A DNA stretch of 64,000 bases, from assembly GCA_021731085.1 (NCBI GenBank), contig JAKFYB010000008.1, positions 177,399 through 241,398 of the forward strand, read 5' to 3'. Positions within the stretch are counted from its first letter, which is position 1. Every line of letters begins with the position of its first letter. This document shows positions 34,720 through 43,128 of the stretch, in pieces. Source of the stretch: Dehalococcoidia bacterium. Lineage in GTDB: Bacteria > Chloroflexota > Dehalococcoidia > DSTF01 > JACRBR01. The notes beneath the pieces were generated by a model that saw only the letters and a list, made by a program, of their open reading frames with translations, had not been told where the DNA came from and did not search any database. Position numbers and translations under genes: made by a program.

Positions 34720-35282
34720 CTACGGTCTCAGGTCAAGAACAAATGCTTCAAGATCCGCAAGCGCTCCACTCATCTCGACCTGGCACCAGACTTCACCGAA
34801 GTCAGGCGAGTTTCCACACGGAAATGCGTAGTCGAGCCCGCCATCATCTCGCACAAAGAGCGAGCCTTCTCGCGTCCCAATGTTGGTTCGTTTACCCAAT
34901 TGGAACGCGCCATCGTTCCAGGTGATCCGCGGCGCGACGGTGAAGCGAACGCCATGACCGTTTACTTGGTAGAGGGCAACAGCAGTTCGTGGAATTAGGC
35001 CCGGCGATTCGATCGCTGGCTGCACGAAGAGATGGGGCCAAGTCAGTGTTGAATTGGGGCTCTTAGGAATCGTATAGCCCAAGATTCGTGCCGCCTCATC
35101 CCAGTCTTGTATGCGCGTGACTCCAAAGCTCTAGGCAGGCTTGGAGTCTCGCTCGCTTGCGGCAGCGGGGTTGACGTGTGCGACGGGGAGACTTCCGTGG
35201 GGTTTGTGACGCCTGCCGAGTCTGCTCGACAGCCTGCTATCGACAAGGCGGCAAGAATGGACGCCGGCGTAAGCAGCCACAT
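34720..35282 (-). pseudogene. lipoprotein gene broken by a frameshift
   Basis: A lipoprotein start (MWLLTPASILAALSIAGC, ATG 35282) runs through a Ser/Thr/Pro linker and then, in that frame, turns to non-protein-like residues. A second frame carries the expected domain, beginning FGVTRIQDWDEAARILGYTIP and ending at 34720. The switch lies near 35115-35132, just 3' of a TAG in the second frame. Together the pieces would form one lipoprotein of roughly 185 residues. The domain recalls anti-sigma-regulator-type lipoprotein domains, which is only a guess. Real mutation or sequence error cannot be told apart. Confidence 0.6.
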
Positions 35283-35386
35283 GAGCTGGAGCCGCCTCAG
35301 ACGATCAGGCTGCGTGCGCGAGCGCTGACCTTGCATGCAGGCATTCTATTCGTTTCTGATCCAGCCCTTGTCCAAAGCCTGAGCAC

Positions 35387-36088
35387 CTAACCGCACGCAT
35401 CGCCGCAGGCGTTGCCGCCGAGGCCCTCGCGCGCTTCGCGTAGCAGCAGCGGCACGATCGCCAGCGCGACGAGGGGGTCGGCCCACCACCAGCCGAAGGT
35501 GAGGCTTGCGACGAGGCCGATGATCACGGGCACGTCGCCGAGGTCGCAGTACAGCGCCTGTCGCGCCTCCATGCGGAGCGCGGGCGAGCCGAGCTTGCGG
35601 GCGAGATCGGACTTCATGAAGTAGAGGACGGTCATAATCGCGGCGCTGGCGAGGATGAGGGCGATGCCGACGTACGACGGCTGCGCTTCGGGCAGCACGC
35701 CGGTCAGCGCGAGCGTCGCATGCACGACGACGAACGCGGCGAGCAGCAGGAACGTCACACCGACGAGTTGATGCGCGCGATGCTCGGCGTCCTCGCGGAC
35801 CTCGCGGCCGGAGAGTTCGCGCTGGAGGTGCCAGATCAGGATCGCACCCGCGGCTAGCTCGATCACGCTGTCGAAGCCGAAGGCGATGAGCGCGGTGCTG
35901 CTCGTAGCGACACCCGTCGCGAGACCGACGGTTGCTTCGATCATGTTCCACAGCTGGCCGATCCAGACTAGGAGGAGGGCGCGGCGCTTCCACTTCAGGG
36001 CGTCGCCGAAAAGCCCAGGAGGACGGGCACGCTGCGAAGCTGCGCCTTCGCCCGTCGCAGTTGTCGACTGAGACGCGATCGCGCTCAT
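35387..36088 (-). CDS. cation diffusion facilitator (CDF) family transporter
   Basis: A membrane exporter of 233 residues with about six hydrophobic spans. The CDF metal-site helices appear as ALIAFGFDSVIELAAG (with Asp) and ALYCDLGDVPVIIGLVASLTFGWWWADPLVALA (Asp-Asp). The large cytoplasmic C-terminal domain of CzcD-like proteins is missing; a short tail ending NACGDACG replaces it and could bind metal through Cys. The start at 36088 overlaps the ArsR-type regulator stop (36085) so both are one operon. Confidence 0.88.
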   Translation of the reverse strand: MSAIASQSTTATGEGAASQRARPPGLFGDALKWKRRALLLVWIGQLWNMIEATVGLATGVATSSTALIAFGFDSVIELAAGAILIWHLQRELSGREVREDAEHRAHQLVGVTFLLLAAFVVVHATLALTGVLPEAQPSYVGIALILASAAIMTVLYFMKSDLARKLGSPALRMEARQALYCDLGDVPVIIGLVASLTFGWWWADPLVALAIVPLLLREAREGLGGNACGDACG

Positions 36089-36498
36089 GCGCCCTCCCGC
36101 ACGTGGCGGAGTGTATCTTCGAAGATGTGGCGGATGTGGGTGTCGGTGAGGCGGTAGTACACCATCCGTCCGCGCTTCTCGGCGGAGACGATCTTCATCA
36201 GCCGCAGCTCCCGCATCTGGTGCGAGACGGCGGACTCGGTGATGCCGAGGATCGACGCGAGGTCGCAGTTGCACAGTTCCGCCAGCGAAAGCGCATGCAC
36301 GATGGCGACGCGGGTGGGGTCGGCGAGCACGCGGAAGACGTTGGCGACATCCTGCGCGTCGTCGCGCTCGACGAGGCTGCACAGCACCGCCTCTACGCGC
36401 TCCTGGTCGATGTACTGCGTGTCGCAGGCTTCGACGGCCGATGCCTTCGCCGCTCGCGATGTCGATGTCGGGGCGGCGGCCTTCAGAGCAGTCTTCAT
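36085..36498 (-). CDS. ArsR/SmtB-family metal-responsive repressor
   Basis: Winged-helix repressor of about 137 residues. The DNA-binding part is FRVLADPTRVAIVHALSLAELCNCDLASILGITESAVSHQMRELR. ELCNCDL carries a CxC metal site on the recognition-adjacent helix, as in ArsR/CadC proteins, and an extra Cys lies in the N-terminal arm (VEACDTQ). His residues near the C-terminus (THIRHIFEDTLRH) could make a second site. Start 36498 is set by the promoter: -10 TATCAT ends 6 nt ahead. It most likely represses its own operon and the cation exporter until Zn, Cd or As binds. Confidence 0.92.
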   Translation of the reverse strand: MKTALKAAAPTSTSRAAKASAVEACDTQYIDQERVEAVLCSLVERDDAQDVANVFRVLADPTRVAIVHALSLAELCNCDLASILGITESAVSHQMRELRLMKIVSAEKRGRMVYYRLTDTHIRHIFEDTLRHVREGA

Positions 36499-36504
36499 GG
36501 CTCC

Positions 36505-36534
36505 ATGATAGTTGAGTAGATGCTCAACTGTCAA
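36505..36534 (-). promoter_or_regulatory. leaderless promoter with ArsR-type operator in the spacer
   Basis: On the minus strand TTGACA (36534-36529), 18-nt spacer and TATCAT (36510-36505) form a near-consensus promoter; the -10 ends 6 nt before the arsR ATG. The spacer is filled by an inverted repeat AGTTGAG-N6-CTCAACT (36510-36516 and 36523-36529), the expected operator form for ArsR/SmtB repressors. A bound repressor would block RNA polymerase. Confidence 0.82.
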
Positions 36535-36551
36535 TGGATCACGGAGCGAAA

Positions 36552-38075
36552 TCAGCTTCGTCTGAGGACTTTCTTGATGAACTCGTGGTCGCCAAGCAGC
36601 GGCTCCTCGGGCAGATACAGCTTCCAGTACCGCTCGAGGTAGACGAGTTGCTTGGCGGCGAGGAATGAGATGCGTTGCGTCGGATCCTCGGGCACGCCGT
36701 CACGGATCTTGATGCGGTTTGTACGCGCGATGCGCCGATTGTGCTTGAGCTGCTCGATCCATGTTCGCCGCACGGGGCGCTCGCCCGTCGCGAGAAAGAC
36801 TGCGTCGTCGCTGCTGCCGAAGAGCGACGACATGCTGACTTCACCGACGGGCTGCGTGATGATCGGCTCCATCAGGTTGCGGATGAGCTTGCGTCCCTGC
36901 TCGTGCGTCAGGCCGAAACCCTCGATCAGGCTGTCGCCCTGGATGCGCATGAAGTGATCCGACAGGTCATCCCACGCGTCCTCTTCGCCGATCGACGCGC
37001 GCAGGATGAGATGCACCATGCCGTGGTTGATGTCGTCGAGCCGGCAGACGATGCCCCAGTCGAGCATGCCAAGCTTTGCTGCTGACAGGTCACCGTTCGC
37101 GCCAGGGATCATGAGCAGATTGCCTGCGTGGATATCAGCATGAAACGCCCGGAAGCGATCGGCGGTCAGGATCCATGCCTGCATGAGTTGTCGCACGTAC
37201 GGGCGCGGGTCGAGGCCCATGCGCTCGATGTTCTCCATCGCGTCGAGCGGGACACCATCGAGGAACTCCATCGTCAGCACACGGCGCGATGACAGCTCTG
37301 GGTAAGTGCGCGGCACGACGAGCAGATCGAGTTGTAGTTCGGCGAGAACTTCCTTGAAGGCGACCATCGCACGCGCTTCGTTACGGAGATCTAACTCTTC
37401 GGCCACCTGCTCGCGGAGGCCGACGAGAAAGCCGAGAAGATCCATCGCGCGGTCGAAGCCTTGTTCGGCGGCGATGCGGACGGGCAGCGTCATCACGCCG
37501 AGGTCGGCAGCGACGATCTGCTCCATGTTGGGGCGCAGGACCTTCACGGCGACGCGCTCGCCGGTGTGCAACGTCGCGCGGTGGACGGCGGCGATCGATG
37601 CCGCGGCGATCGGCTGCCGTTCGAAGCCGGCGAACAGTTCTGCGAGCGGGCGGCCGAGGTCCTCTTCGACGATCCAGCGCACCTGCTCGAACGGGATCGG
37701 CGGCCCGGCATCGAGGCAGGAGCGGAACTCATCGGCGATCTGCTCGCCGACGATGTCAGGCGCGGAACCGACGAACTGGCCGAACTTCACGTAGGTCGCG
37801 CCGAGATCGCCGAACGCGAGGCGAACGGCGCGCACGGCCGGGTTGTACTGGTCGACTTCTTCACTGGCAGGACGGCCGCGCCGCCGGACATAGCGCAGGG
37901 CTTCGGGTGCGGAGTACCGGGCGACGGCGGCCGCGGACTTCAGCATGCGGTTGGCGCTGGTTTTCGGGCCGGGCGCCGGAAGCGGGATCGCAGTCGGCGG
38001 GACGTACTCGATGTGGTCGAGGGCGGCGTCGCGCGCGGTCGAGGGCGGTGGTGTTGGTTCGAGGAGTGAGGTCAT
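36552..38075 (-). CDS. UbiB/ABC1/AarF-family atypical kinase
   Basis: A 507-residue ABC1 kinase-like protein. The family-specific KxGQ region is VKFGQFVGSAPDIVGEQIADEF, the modified nucleotide loop is PIAAASIAAVHRATL (A-rich loop replacing the Gly-rich loop), the ATP-binding Lys is in GERVAVKVLRP, and the catalytic region is FHADIHAGNLL. Usual roles are in quinone synthesis or lipid homeostasis at the membrane. A C-terminal region of about 90 residues follows. A -10 box TACAGT ends 8 nt before the ATG. Confidence 0.92.
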   Translation of the reverse strand: MTSLLEPTPPPSTARDAALDHIEYVPPTAIPLPAPGPKTSANRMLKSAAAVARYSAPEALRYVRRRGRPASEEVDQYNPAVRAVRLAFGDLGATYVKFGQFVGSAPDIVGEQIADEFRSCLDAGPPIPFEQVRWIVEEDLGRPLAELFAGFERQPIAAASIAAVHRATLHTGERVAVKVLRPNMEQIVAADLGVMTLPVRIAAEQGFDRAMDLLGFLVGLREQVAEELDLRNEARAMVAFKEVLAELQLDLLVVPRTYPELSSRRVLTMEFLDGVPLDAMENIERMGLDPRPYVRQLMQAWILTADRFRAFHADIHAGNLLMIPGANGDLSAAKLGMLDWGIVCRLDDINHGMVHLILRASIGEEDAWDDLSDHFMRIQGDSLIEGFGLTHEQGRKLIRNLMEPIITQPVGEVSMSSLFGSSDDAVFLATGERPVRRTWIEQLKHNRRIARTNRIKIRDGVPEDPTQRISFLAAKQLVYLERYWKLYLPEEPLLGDHEFIKKVLRRS

Positions 38076-38179
38076 TGTCGTTCACTGTAGCGCGGCTGTG
38101 GCACTTCGCCGCGTCCATGAGCCTGCAGTTTTCGAAGACGCGGCTTCTGACACCGGCGCGGGCGCAGCAGGCTGCGCCC

Positions 38180-38851
38180 CTACTCCATGATGAGGTCGAT
38201 GTTCTGGGCGAGGGTCTCTTCAGACATCGGACCGAAGACGCGGGCTTGAACGATGCCATCGCCGTCGATGAAGTAGGACGAGGGTATGCCCTCGATCGGG
38301 CCGCCGATGCGCCATGTCTCGCCGACCTCGCCGGTGCGGTCGATGACGATCGGGAAGTCCATGCCGAAGTCGTCGGCGAAGTCCTGCACGATGCCGTCGT
38401 TCTCCTGCAGGTCGACGGCGACAACGGTGAATCCGTCGTCTGCGTTGGAGTCGTGGGCGCGGACGATGCGCGGCATCTCTTCGCGGCAGGGCACGCACCA
38501 TGAGGCCCAGAAGTTCACGAGCACGGCGGTGCCTCGCAGATCACTCAGCCGCAGCTCGCCGCCATCGGGGGTCTGGAGGAGGAAGTCGGGGGCGAGATCG
38601 CCGACTTCGGTGGAGACGTCCTTGCCGTCGGGGTTGAGGGCGGTGGGCAGCGCGACGGTGCCGTAGCCGCCGGCGTCCTGGCTGCCGCTGCCGCGCGTAC
38701 GCTCGACGTAGAGCAGGACGCCGACGATCGTGGCGACGAGCAGCAACGGCAGGACGATGCTGCGGAGCGCGCCCGACCACTCCCGCCGGTTCTGCGGACG
38801 CTCTTCGACGCCGGAGTCTTCGTCGAGCGGGATCTCGTTTTGCGGGCTCAT
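38180..38851 (-). CDS. TlpA/ResA-like membrane-anchored thioredoxin
   Basis: Extracytoplasmic disulfide reductase of 223 residues. A single N-terminal membrane anchor (about 28-47) is followed by a linker and a thioredoxin fold. The active site is FWASWCVPCREEMPRI (Cys119 and Cys122), preceded by the DLAPDFLLQTPDGGELRLSDLRGT lead-in, and cis-Pro lies in EGIPSSYFID. It likely reduces cytochrome-c haem-site cysteines or other secreted proteins. Its start overlaps the stop of the M23 lipoprotein gene (ATGA), so both are co-transcribed. Confidence 0.92.
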   Translation of the reverse strand: MSPQNEIPLDEDSGVEERPQNRREWSGALRSIVLPLLLVATIVGVLLYVERTRGSGSQDAGGYGTVALPTALNPDGKDVSTEVGDLAPDFLLQTPDGGELRLSDLRGTAVLVNFWASWCVPCREEMPRIVRAHDSNADDGFTVVAVDLQENDGIVQDFADDFGMDFPIVIDRTGEVGETWRIGGPIEGIPSSYFIDGDGIVQARVFGPMSEETLAQNIDLIME

Positions 38852-39594
38852 GGGAGTGGTGCGAAGAGTTGCGTGTAGAGCAAGCGAACGTCCTCCGGCG
38901 ACACGCCCGCGCCGAGGAACGTTTCGCCCGCGCGCAACTCGAAATGAAGGTGGATCTCGGCGCCGGGGTTCGAGAGCGATTCGGGTGTACCGCTGTCGCC
39001 GACGTACGCGATCACGGTGCCCGCTGCGATCTCCTGGCCGACGGTGATGTCCGGCGCGATTGCGCTGAGGTGCGCATAGCGCGTGACGATGCCCTTGCCG
39101 TGGTCGATCCAGACCTGTCGGCCGCGGAAGAGATCGACCACCTCGAACGCGTTCGGCTGTCCGGCCGCGATCGTTGCGTTGGCAATGTCGAGCTGTTCCG
39201 GTGTGAGAGGTGTGTAGTCGAAGTCGGCGCGGACGACGGTGCCATCCTTCGCTGCGAGCACGGGCGTCTCGACGGTGATCTCGACGCAGTTGTCGAAGGT
39301 GTAGAAGTCGACGCCCTCATGCAGGCCGCTGCGGTACTCGCGCGGGGCGTTGGGCATAAGTTGGTCGCCGCTGGGGATGCAAGCACCGGCGATGGGATAG
39401 CTGAAGTTCCGGAAGACGGTGAGGTCGGGACCTTCGGGCGTCGGCGAAGGCGGGATGGCCGTGACGGTAGCGGTCGGCTCGGGATCGCCGCCGAACACGG
39501 TCGAGCACGCAGCCGCGGATATCGCTGTCAGCAACAGCAGGAACGTGAGGGCGAGTGAGCGTTTCAGTTTAGGGGCGCCTTTCGTGGAGTCCAC
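38848..39594 (-). CDS. M23-family peptidase lipoprotein
   Basis: Secreted lipoprotein of 248 residues with an M23 (LytM) zinc peptidase domain. A signal peptide with lipobox SAAAC is followed by a Thr/Pro linker. The zinc ligands appear as HEGVD (H-x3-D) near 100 and the HLHFEL pair near 220, with the intermediate VWIDHGKGIVTRYAHL block. It would cut or bind peptidoglycan cross-links. The start is a GTG; a TATCCT box lies 2 nt before it, so a slightly later start is possible. It overlaps tlpA-like gene by 4 nt. Confidence 0.88.
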   Translation of the reverse strand: MDSTKGAPKLKRSLALTFLLLLTAISAAACSTVFGGDPEPTATVTAIPPSPTPEGPDLTVFRNFSYPIAGACIPSGDQLMPNAPREYRSGLHEGVDFYTFDNCVEITVETPVLAAKDGTVVRADFDYTPLTPEQLDIANATIAAGQPNAFEVVDLFRGRQVWIDHGKGIVTRYAHLSAIAPDITVGQEIAAGTVIAYVGDSGTPESLSNPGAEIHLHFELRAGETFLGAGVSPEDVRLLYTQLFAPLP

Positions 39595-39691
39595 TCAGGA
39601 TAGCGAGCGATCGCGTCGGGGCAGGCTGGCTGGATGTCAATGTTCTGTTTTGGGTTCCCCGGCGCGCGCGCCAGTCGTACACTTGCCGTGC

Positions 39692-40198
39692 ATGTTTGAC
39701 GCGATCATCCTCTGGTTACACCTGCTCGGCGCAGTGGTCTTCATCGGGCCGCAGATCTTCTTGGCGGCAATCGCGATGCCGGCGATCCGGACGGTGCAGG
39801 ACGCGAAGGTTCGGCAGGACCTTACGCGCACGATCACGCGTGGATTCGGGATGCTTGGCGGCGGGGCGCTTGTGCTCCTGCTTCTGACGGGCCTCTGGAA
39901 CTTCCAGGTGGCTCAGGATGACGGCAAGTTCGACCTGACGCGGTTCTTCTGGGTATTCAACATCAAGTTCATGCTGTTCCTGGCAGTTGTCGTCCTGACG
40001 GCGCTACACGGGATGGTTTTCGGGAAGAGGCTGCAAGAGCTGCGAGAGCGTGGCGCGACCGAGATCGAACTCGAAGACGCGCGACGGGCATCGATGATGG
40101 CCTCGATGGCGACGCTCGGACTCTCAGTGCTCATCCTGCTGCTGGGCGCCTTGATGGCGAGCGACAGCTTCCTCGCAGGCAGCAGCCTGAGGGACTAA
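39692..40198 (+). CDS. four-span membrane protein (CopD/DUF2269-like)
   Basis: A 168-residue membrane protein with four predicted helices. The first helix begins AIILWLHLLGAVVFIGPQIF with a His-x-x-Gly pattern like CopD or DUF2269 proteins, and a second conserved-looking His is in TALHGMVFGKR. These may bind haem or copper, but that is inferred. A -10 box TACACT (39678-39683) ends 8 nt before ATG 39692; the open frame back to 39419 overlaps the M23 gene and is not used. Confidence 0.75.
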   Translation: MFDAIILWLHLLGAVVFIGPQIFLAAIAMPAIRTVQDAKVRQDLTRTITRGFGMLGGGALVLLLLTGLWNFQVAQDDGKFDLTRFFWVFNIKFMLFLAVVVLTALHGMVFGKRLQELRERGATEIELEDARRASMMASMATLGLSVLILLLGALMASDSFLAGSSLRD

Positions 40199-40199
40199 C

Positions 40200-40229
40200 T
40201 TGATATTGTTGAGCGAGTTACTCTACAAT
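40200..40229 (+). promoter_or_regulatory. sigma-70-like promoter of the sulfurtransferase gene
   Basis: TTGATA (40200-40205), an 18-nt spacer and TACAAT (40224-40229) come close to consensus. Transcription would start near 40236, leaving an ~84-nt leader with a strong AAGGAGG ribosome site. This contrasts with the many leaderless genes in this window. Confidence 0.6.
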
Positions 40230-40319
40230 GGTATTCCCGGTGCATCGCGCACTGGCTGACCGTCACAAACTGAAAAGCGCGTGCACGTTTGCACGGGACA
40301 GTGTTCGAAGGAGGAACGC

Positions 40320-41141
40320 ATGGCTTCTGATGTTCTCGTTTCCACAGAATGGGTCGCGGGCAATCGCGACAAGATCAAGCTCGTCGAAGTAGACGTCGAC
40401 ACGACGGCCTACGACGAAGGCCACATCGACGGCGCCGTCGGCTTCAACTGGACGAGTCAGCTGCAGGACCAGGTGCGGCGCGACATCATCACCAAGGACG
40501 ACCTTTCGGCGCTGCTGTCGAAGTCCGGCATCGGCAACGACGACACGATCGTTCTGTACGGCGACAACAACAATTGGTTCGCGGCCTACGCGTTCTGGGT
40601 GCTGGAGATGTACGGCCACAAGAACCTCAAGCTCATGGATGGCGGCCGCAAGAAGTGGGCCGACGAGAACCGCCCGCTCGTGAAGGATGTTCCGTCGCCG
40701 GCTGCAGCGTCGTACAAGGCACAGGAGCCGAACAAAGCGCTGCGCGCGCGACGGGACGACGTGCTCGGCGCCCTGGGCAACTCGAAGAACGCGCTCGTCG
40801 ATGTGCGATCGCCCGCCGAGTACAACGGCGAGATCATGGCGCCGCCCGGACTGCCGGAGACGGCACAGCGCATGGGTCACATCCCCGGCGCCGCGAGCGT
40901 GCCGTGGGCGCAGGCGGTGAAGGAAGACGGCACGTTTAAGTCGGCGGCGGAGCTGGCCGAGCTGTACGGCAGCAAAGGCGTGTCGAAGGACAAGGACGTC
41001 ATCGCCTACTGTCGCATCGGCGAGCGGTCGTCACACACGTGGTTCGCGCTGAAGCACCTGCTGGACTTCCCGAATGTGCGCAACTACGACGGCTCGTGGA
41101 CGGAGTACGGCTCGCTGATCGACGTGCCGATCGAGAAGTGA
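40320..41141 (+). CDS. thiosulfate sulfurtransferase (two-domain rhodanese)
   Basis: Transfers sulfane sulfur from thiosulfate to a thiol or cyanide. Two rhodanese domains are present: the inactive N-terminal one (LVEVDVDTTAYDEGHIDGAVGFNW) and the catalytic C-terminal one (LVDVRSPAEYNG). The active loop is CRIGERSSHTW with Cys231, the form seen in actinobacterial CysA/SseA-type enzymes. The 273-residue length fits. ATG 40320 follows AAGGAGG (40308-40314) at 5 nt, deciding the start over upstream codons. The end of the gene is followed by a heptamer array and a terminator. Confidence 0.95.
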   Translation: MASDVLVSTEWVAGNRDKIKLVEVDVDTTAYDEGHIDGAVGFNWTSQLQDQVRRDIITKDDLSALLSKSGIGNDDTIVLYGDNNNWFAAYAFWVLEMYGHKNLKLMDGGRKKWADENRPLVKDVPSPAAASYKAQEPNKALRARRDDVLGALGNSKNALVDVRSPAEYNGEIMAPPGLPETAQRMGHIPGAASVPWAQAVKEDGTFKSAAELAELYGSKGVSKDKDVIAYCRIGERSSHTWFALKHLLDFPNVRNYDGSWTEYGSLIDVPIEK

Positions 41142-41176
41142 TCTAGAATCTGGATGCTAGACGATGGAGGCTGGAC
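41142..41176. repeat. heptamer array that becomes a terminator stem
   Basis: Five units in phase (TCTAGAA, TCTGGAT, GCTAGAC, GATGGAG, GCTGGAC) run from the sulfurtransferase stop codon. The last two form the 5' arm of the terminator hairpin at 41163-41202. Confidence 0.65.
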
Positions 41177-41202
41177 GGTTCGCTGTCCGGCCTCCATCTT
41201 TC
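41163..41202 (+). terminator. rho-independent terminator after the sulfurtransferase gene
   Basis: A 14-bp stem with one G-U pair (arms 41163-41176 and 41185-41198), an 8-nt loop and a TTTCGTT tail. Confidence 0.8.
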
Positions 41203-41220
41203 GTTGAAGCGAGGTGCCTT

Positions 41221-41586
41221 GTGTCGGACTTTCTGCGGGTGACGCAGCAGCGGGCTCTGAGGAATGGTGATCCGGCGCTGTTGCAGGTGGGGTTCGATGT
41301 AGCCGTTCTGCAGCGCTATCGCGACGACGCTGCGTGCCAGGTGATGCGCACGGAGACGGTCGGCCGCGTGCGGAAGCAGGGCGGATTCACGATCGACTTC
41401 GGGATCGCGACGGACGAGGCGACCGTGCACGTCTCCTGGCAATCGGTGATGACGGCCTTGCCGGACGCTGAGCGCGAACACTGGGCGGGGCACACGGCGC
41501 CGGCCTCGGGCTACAGCGATATGTTCCTGCGCATGGCCCTCTCGCCGTCCTCGTGCTTCGACGATGGCGACCTGCGGCCCTGGTAG
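41221..41586 (+). CDS. hypothetical protein
   Basis: A 121-residue soluble protein I do not recognise. The GTG start at 41221 has a GAGGTG site 4 nt upstream. It contains QVGFDVAVLQRYRDD and a Trp/His-rich middle (HVSWQSVM, REHWAGHTAP), with two Cys. It follows the sulfurtransferase terminator, so it needs its own promoter, not identified. A heptamer array overlaps its stop. Confidence 0.55.
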   Translation: MSDFLRVTQQRALRNGDPALLQVGFDVAVLQRYRDDAACQVMRTETVGRVRKQGGFTIDFGIATDEATVHVSWQSVMTALPDAEREHWAGHTAPASGYSDMFLRMALSPSSCFDDGDLRPW

Positions 41587-41668
41587 GCGTCGGTCGACGG
41601 TCGAACTACACACAGAGGCACAGAGAATCGACGGGGATCCTGGTGAGGTCTCTGCGGCGCTGGCGCAT
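41586..41668. repeat. composite repeat: heptamers plus ACACAGAG element, copy 2 of 3
   Basis: GGCGTCG, GTCGACG and GTCGAAC (41586-41606) lead into ACACACAGAGGCACAGAGAA and then GGATCCTGGTGAGGTC and CGGCGCTGGCGCA. The order matches copies 1 and 3. Confidence 0.75.
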
Positions 41669-41693
41669 GTGGCAGCGGTCACTTTCGCGCTAG

Positions 41694-41720
41694 ATTCATC
41701 GCTTCGCTCTGAATGACGGA
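41694..41720. repeat. GTCATTC-type dispersed repeat, inverted copy
   Basis: GATTCATCGCTTCGCTCTGA then ATGACGG; the reverse complement matches the 31111-31139 element with few changes. Confidence 0.6.
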
Positions 41721-41765
41721 GAGCCCCCATGCTGCGCTTGTTGACCCAGATGTTAGGCTTTGAGT

Positions 41766-42653
41766 ATGGAAATCGAGCAGCTTCCGGAGCTTGAGCATCC
41801 GAACGTGATTGCGGCGTTTTCGGGGTGGAATGACGCCGGCCAGTCGGCGACGACGGCGGTGCGCTTCCTGATCGATGCCTGGAAAGCGCAGTCCTTCGCG
41901 AAGATGGATGCGGAGGACTTCTACAGCTTCACGGACACGCGGCCGACCATCAAGATCGCGGACGGCAACACGCGCGAGATCGTCTGGCCAACGAACGAGT
42001 TCTTCGCCTTCAGCGGCAACACGACGTCGCCGGCGGCGGTGATGATGTCCGGCGTGGAGCCGAACTTCAAGTGGCGGACGTACTGCGGCGAGATCATCCG
42101 CCTCGCGCGGTCGGTCGGCGCACGGCGATTAGTCACCCTCGGTTCGATCGTGACGGACGCCGTACACACGCGGCCGGTGCCGCTGACCGGATTCAGCACA
42201 GAAGAAGCGGTGCAGGCGAAGTTCGTCTCGCGCGGGATCGGGCGGTCGAACTACGAAGGGCCGACGGGCATCATCGGCGTGCTGCACAACGCCTGCCGCG
42301 ACGCGGAGCTGCCGGTCGCGAGCATGTGGGCGGCGACGCCGTACTACCTCGGCGGCACACCAAACCCGAAGACGGCGTACGGCCTGCTCGACGCGCTCGA
42401 CGAGTCGCTGGGGCTGAAGATGAATCTCGGTGAGCTACGCGCGGTGGCGAACGAGTTCGAACGCCAGGTGTCGGCGGCGGTGCGCGACAACGCGGAGGTG
42501 CAGCAGCAGATCCGCGCGCTTGAGGAGCGATACGACACGCAGGGTTCGCGCTTCGGCGGCAACGTGAGCGAAGCGCCACCCGCGGAGCTGCCGGACTCCG
42601 GCTCGATCATCGCCGACCTCGAGGACTACCTGCGGGGGCAGCGGGACGAGTAG
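41766..42653 (+). CDS. PAC2-family protein
   Basis: A 296-residue protein of the PAC2 (proteasome assembly chaperone 2-like) family. The N-terminal signature is AFSGWNDAGQSATTAVRFLIDAW. Later blocks EIIRLARSVGARRLVTLGSI and the GIIGVLHNACRD region also fit. PAC2 proteins occur in archaea, actinobacteria and some Chloroflexota; the bacterial role is not clear. The ATG at 41766 gives the family start; a TTG two codons earlier is possible. No proteasome genes are in the window. Confidence 0.88.
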   Translation: MEIEQLPELEHPNVIAAFSGWNDAGQSATTAVRFLIDAWKAQSFAKMDAEDFYSFTDTRPTIKIADGNTREIVWPTNEFFAFSGNTTSPAAVMMSGVEPNFKWRTYCGEIIRLARSVGARRLVTLGSIVTDAVHTRPVPLTGFSTEEAVQAKFVSRGIGRSNYEGPTGIIGVLHNACRDAELPVASMWAATPYYLGGTPNPKTAYGLLDALDESLGLKMNLGELRAVANEFERQVSAAVRDNAEVQQQIRALEERYDTQGSRFGGNVSEAPPAELPDSGSIIADLEDYLRGQRDE

Positions 42654-42678
42654 GTTCGCAGAGTCGTCTGAGCGCGTC

Positions 42679-43107
42679 ATGAGCCTTCTTGACCGAAAGC
42701 CTAAAGTGAAATCGACCAATAGGTCAGACGGGTCTGATCAACGTCGCGTCTTGGTCGCCGAGGATGTGTACGCCTGGCGGTACAGCATCGTGAAAATGCT
42801 GGAAAGTGTCGGACTGACGTGTGTCGCAGTCGAGGATGGGCGAGAGGCTGCCATATTGCTAGCCGATACGAACGAGGAGTTCGAGCTCGCCGTAACTGAC
42901 TTTCGGATGCCACGGGGAAGCGGCTGGCGAGTCGTCGAGGCCGCGCGCTTGCATCGAGGTGCGTCGTTCCCGGTCATCATGCAAACGGCGGAGTCGCAGT
43001 ACCCGGACGTGTATGAGAAGGCAGCCGAGCTAGGCGTACCGCTCATCGCGAAGGACGATATCAGGAAGCTTCTCTTGCCAACCGTGCGCGAAGTGTTGGG
43101 AGAATAG
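42679..43107 (+). CDS. stand-alone response-regulator receiver domain
   Basis: A 142-residue CheY-like receiver with no output domain. VLVAEDVYAWR gives the N-terminal acidic residues (only a Glu-Asp pair), Asp74 in AVTDFRMP is the phosphorylation site, the Thr is in MQTAES and the Lys is in LIAKDD. About 25 polar N-terminal residues precede it. No histidine kinase is nearby, so the partner is unknown. It follows the PAC2 gene at a 25-nt gap and may be co-transcribed. Confidence 0.88.
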   Translation: MSLLDRKPKVKSTNRSDGSDQRRVLVAEDVYAWRYSIVKMLESVGLTCVAVEDGREAAILLADTNEEFELAVTDFRMPRGSGWRVVEAARLHRGASFPVIMQTAESQYPDVYEKAAELGVPLIAKDDIRKLLLPTVREVLGE

Positions 43108-43128
43108 GCGTTAGGCGACTCTGCTGGC

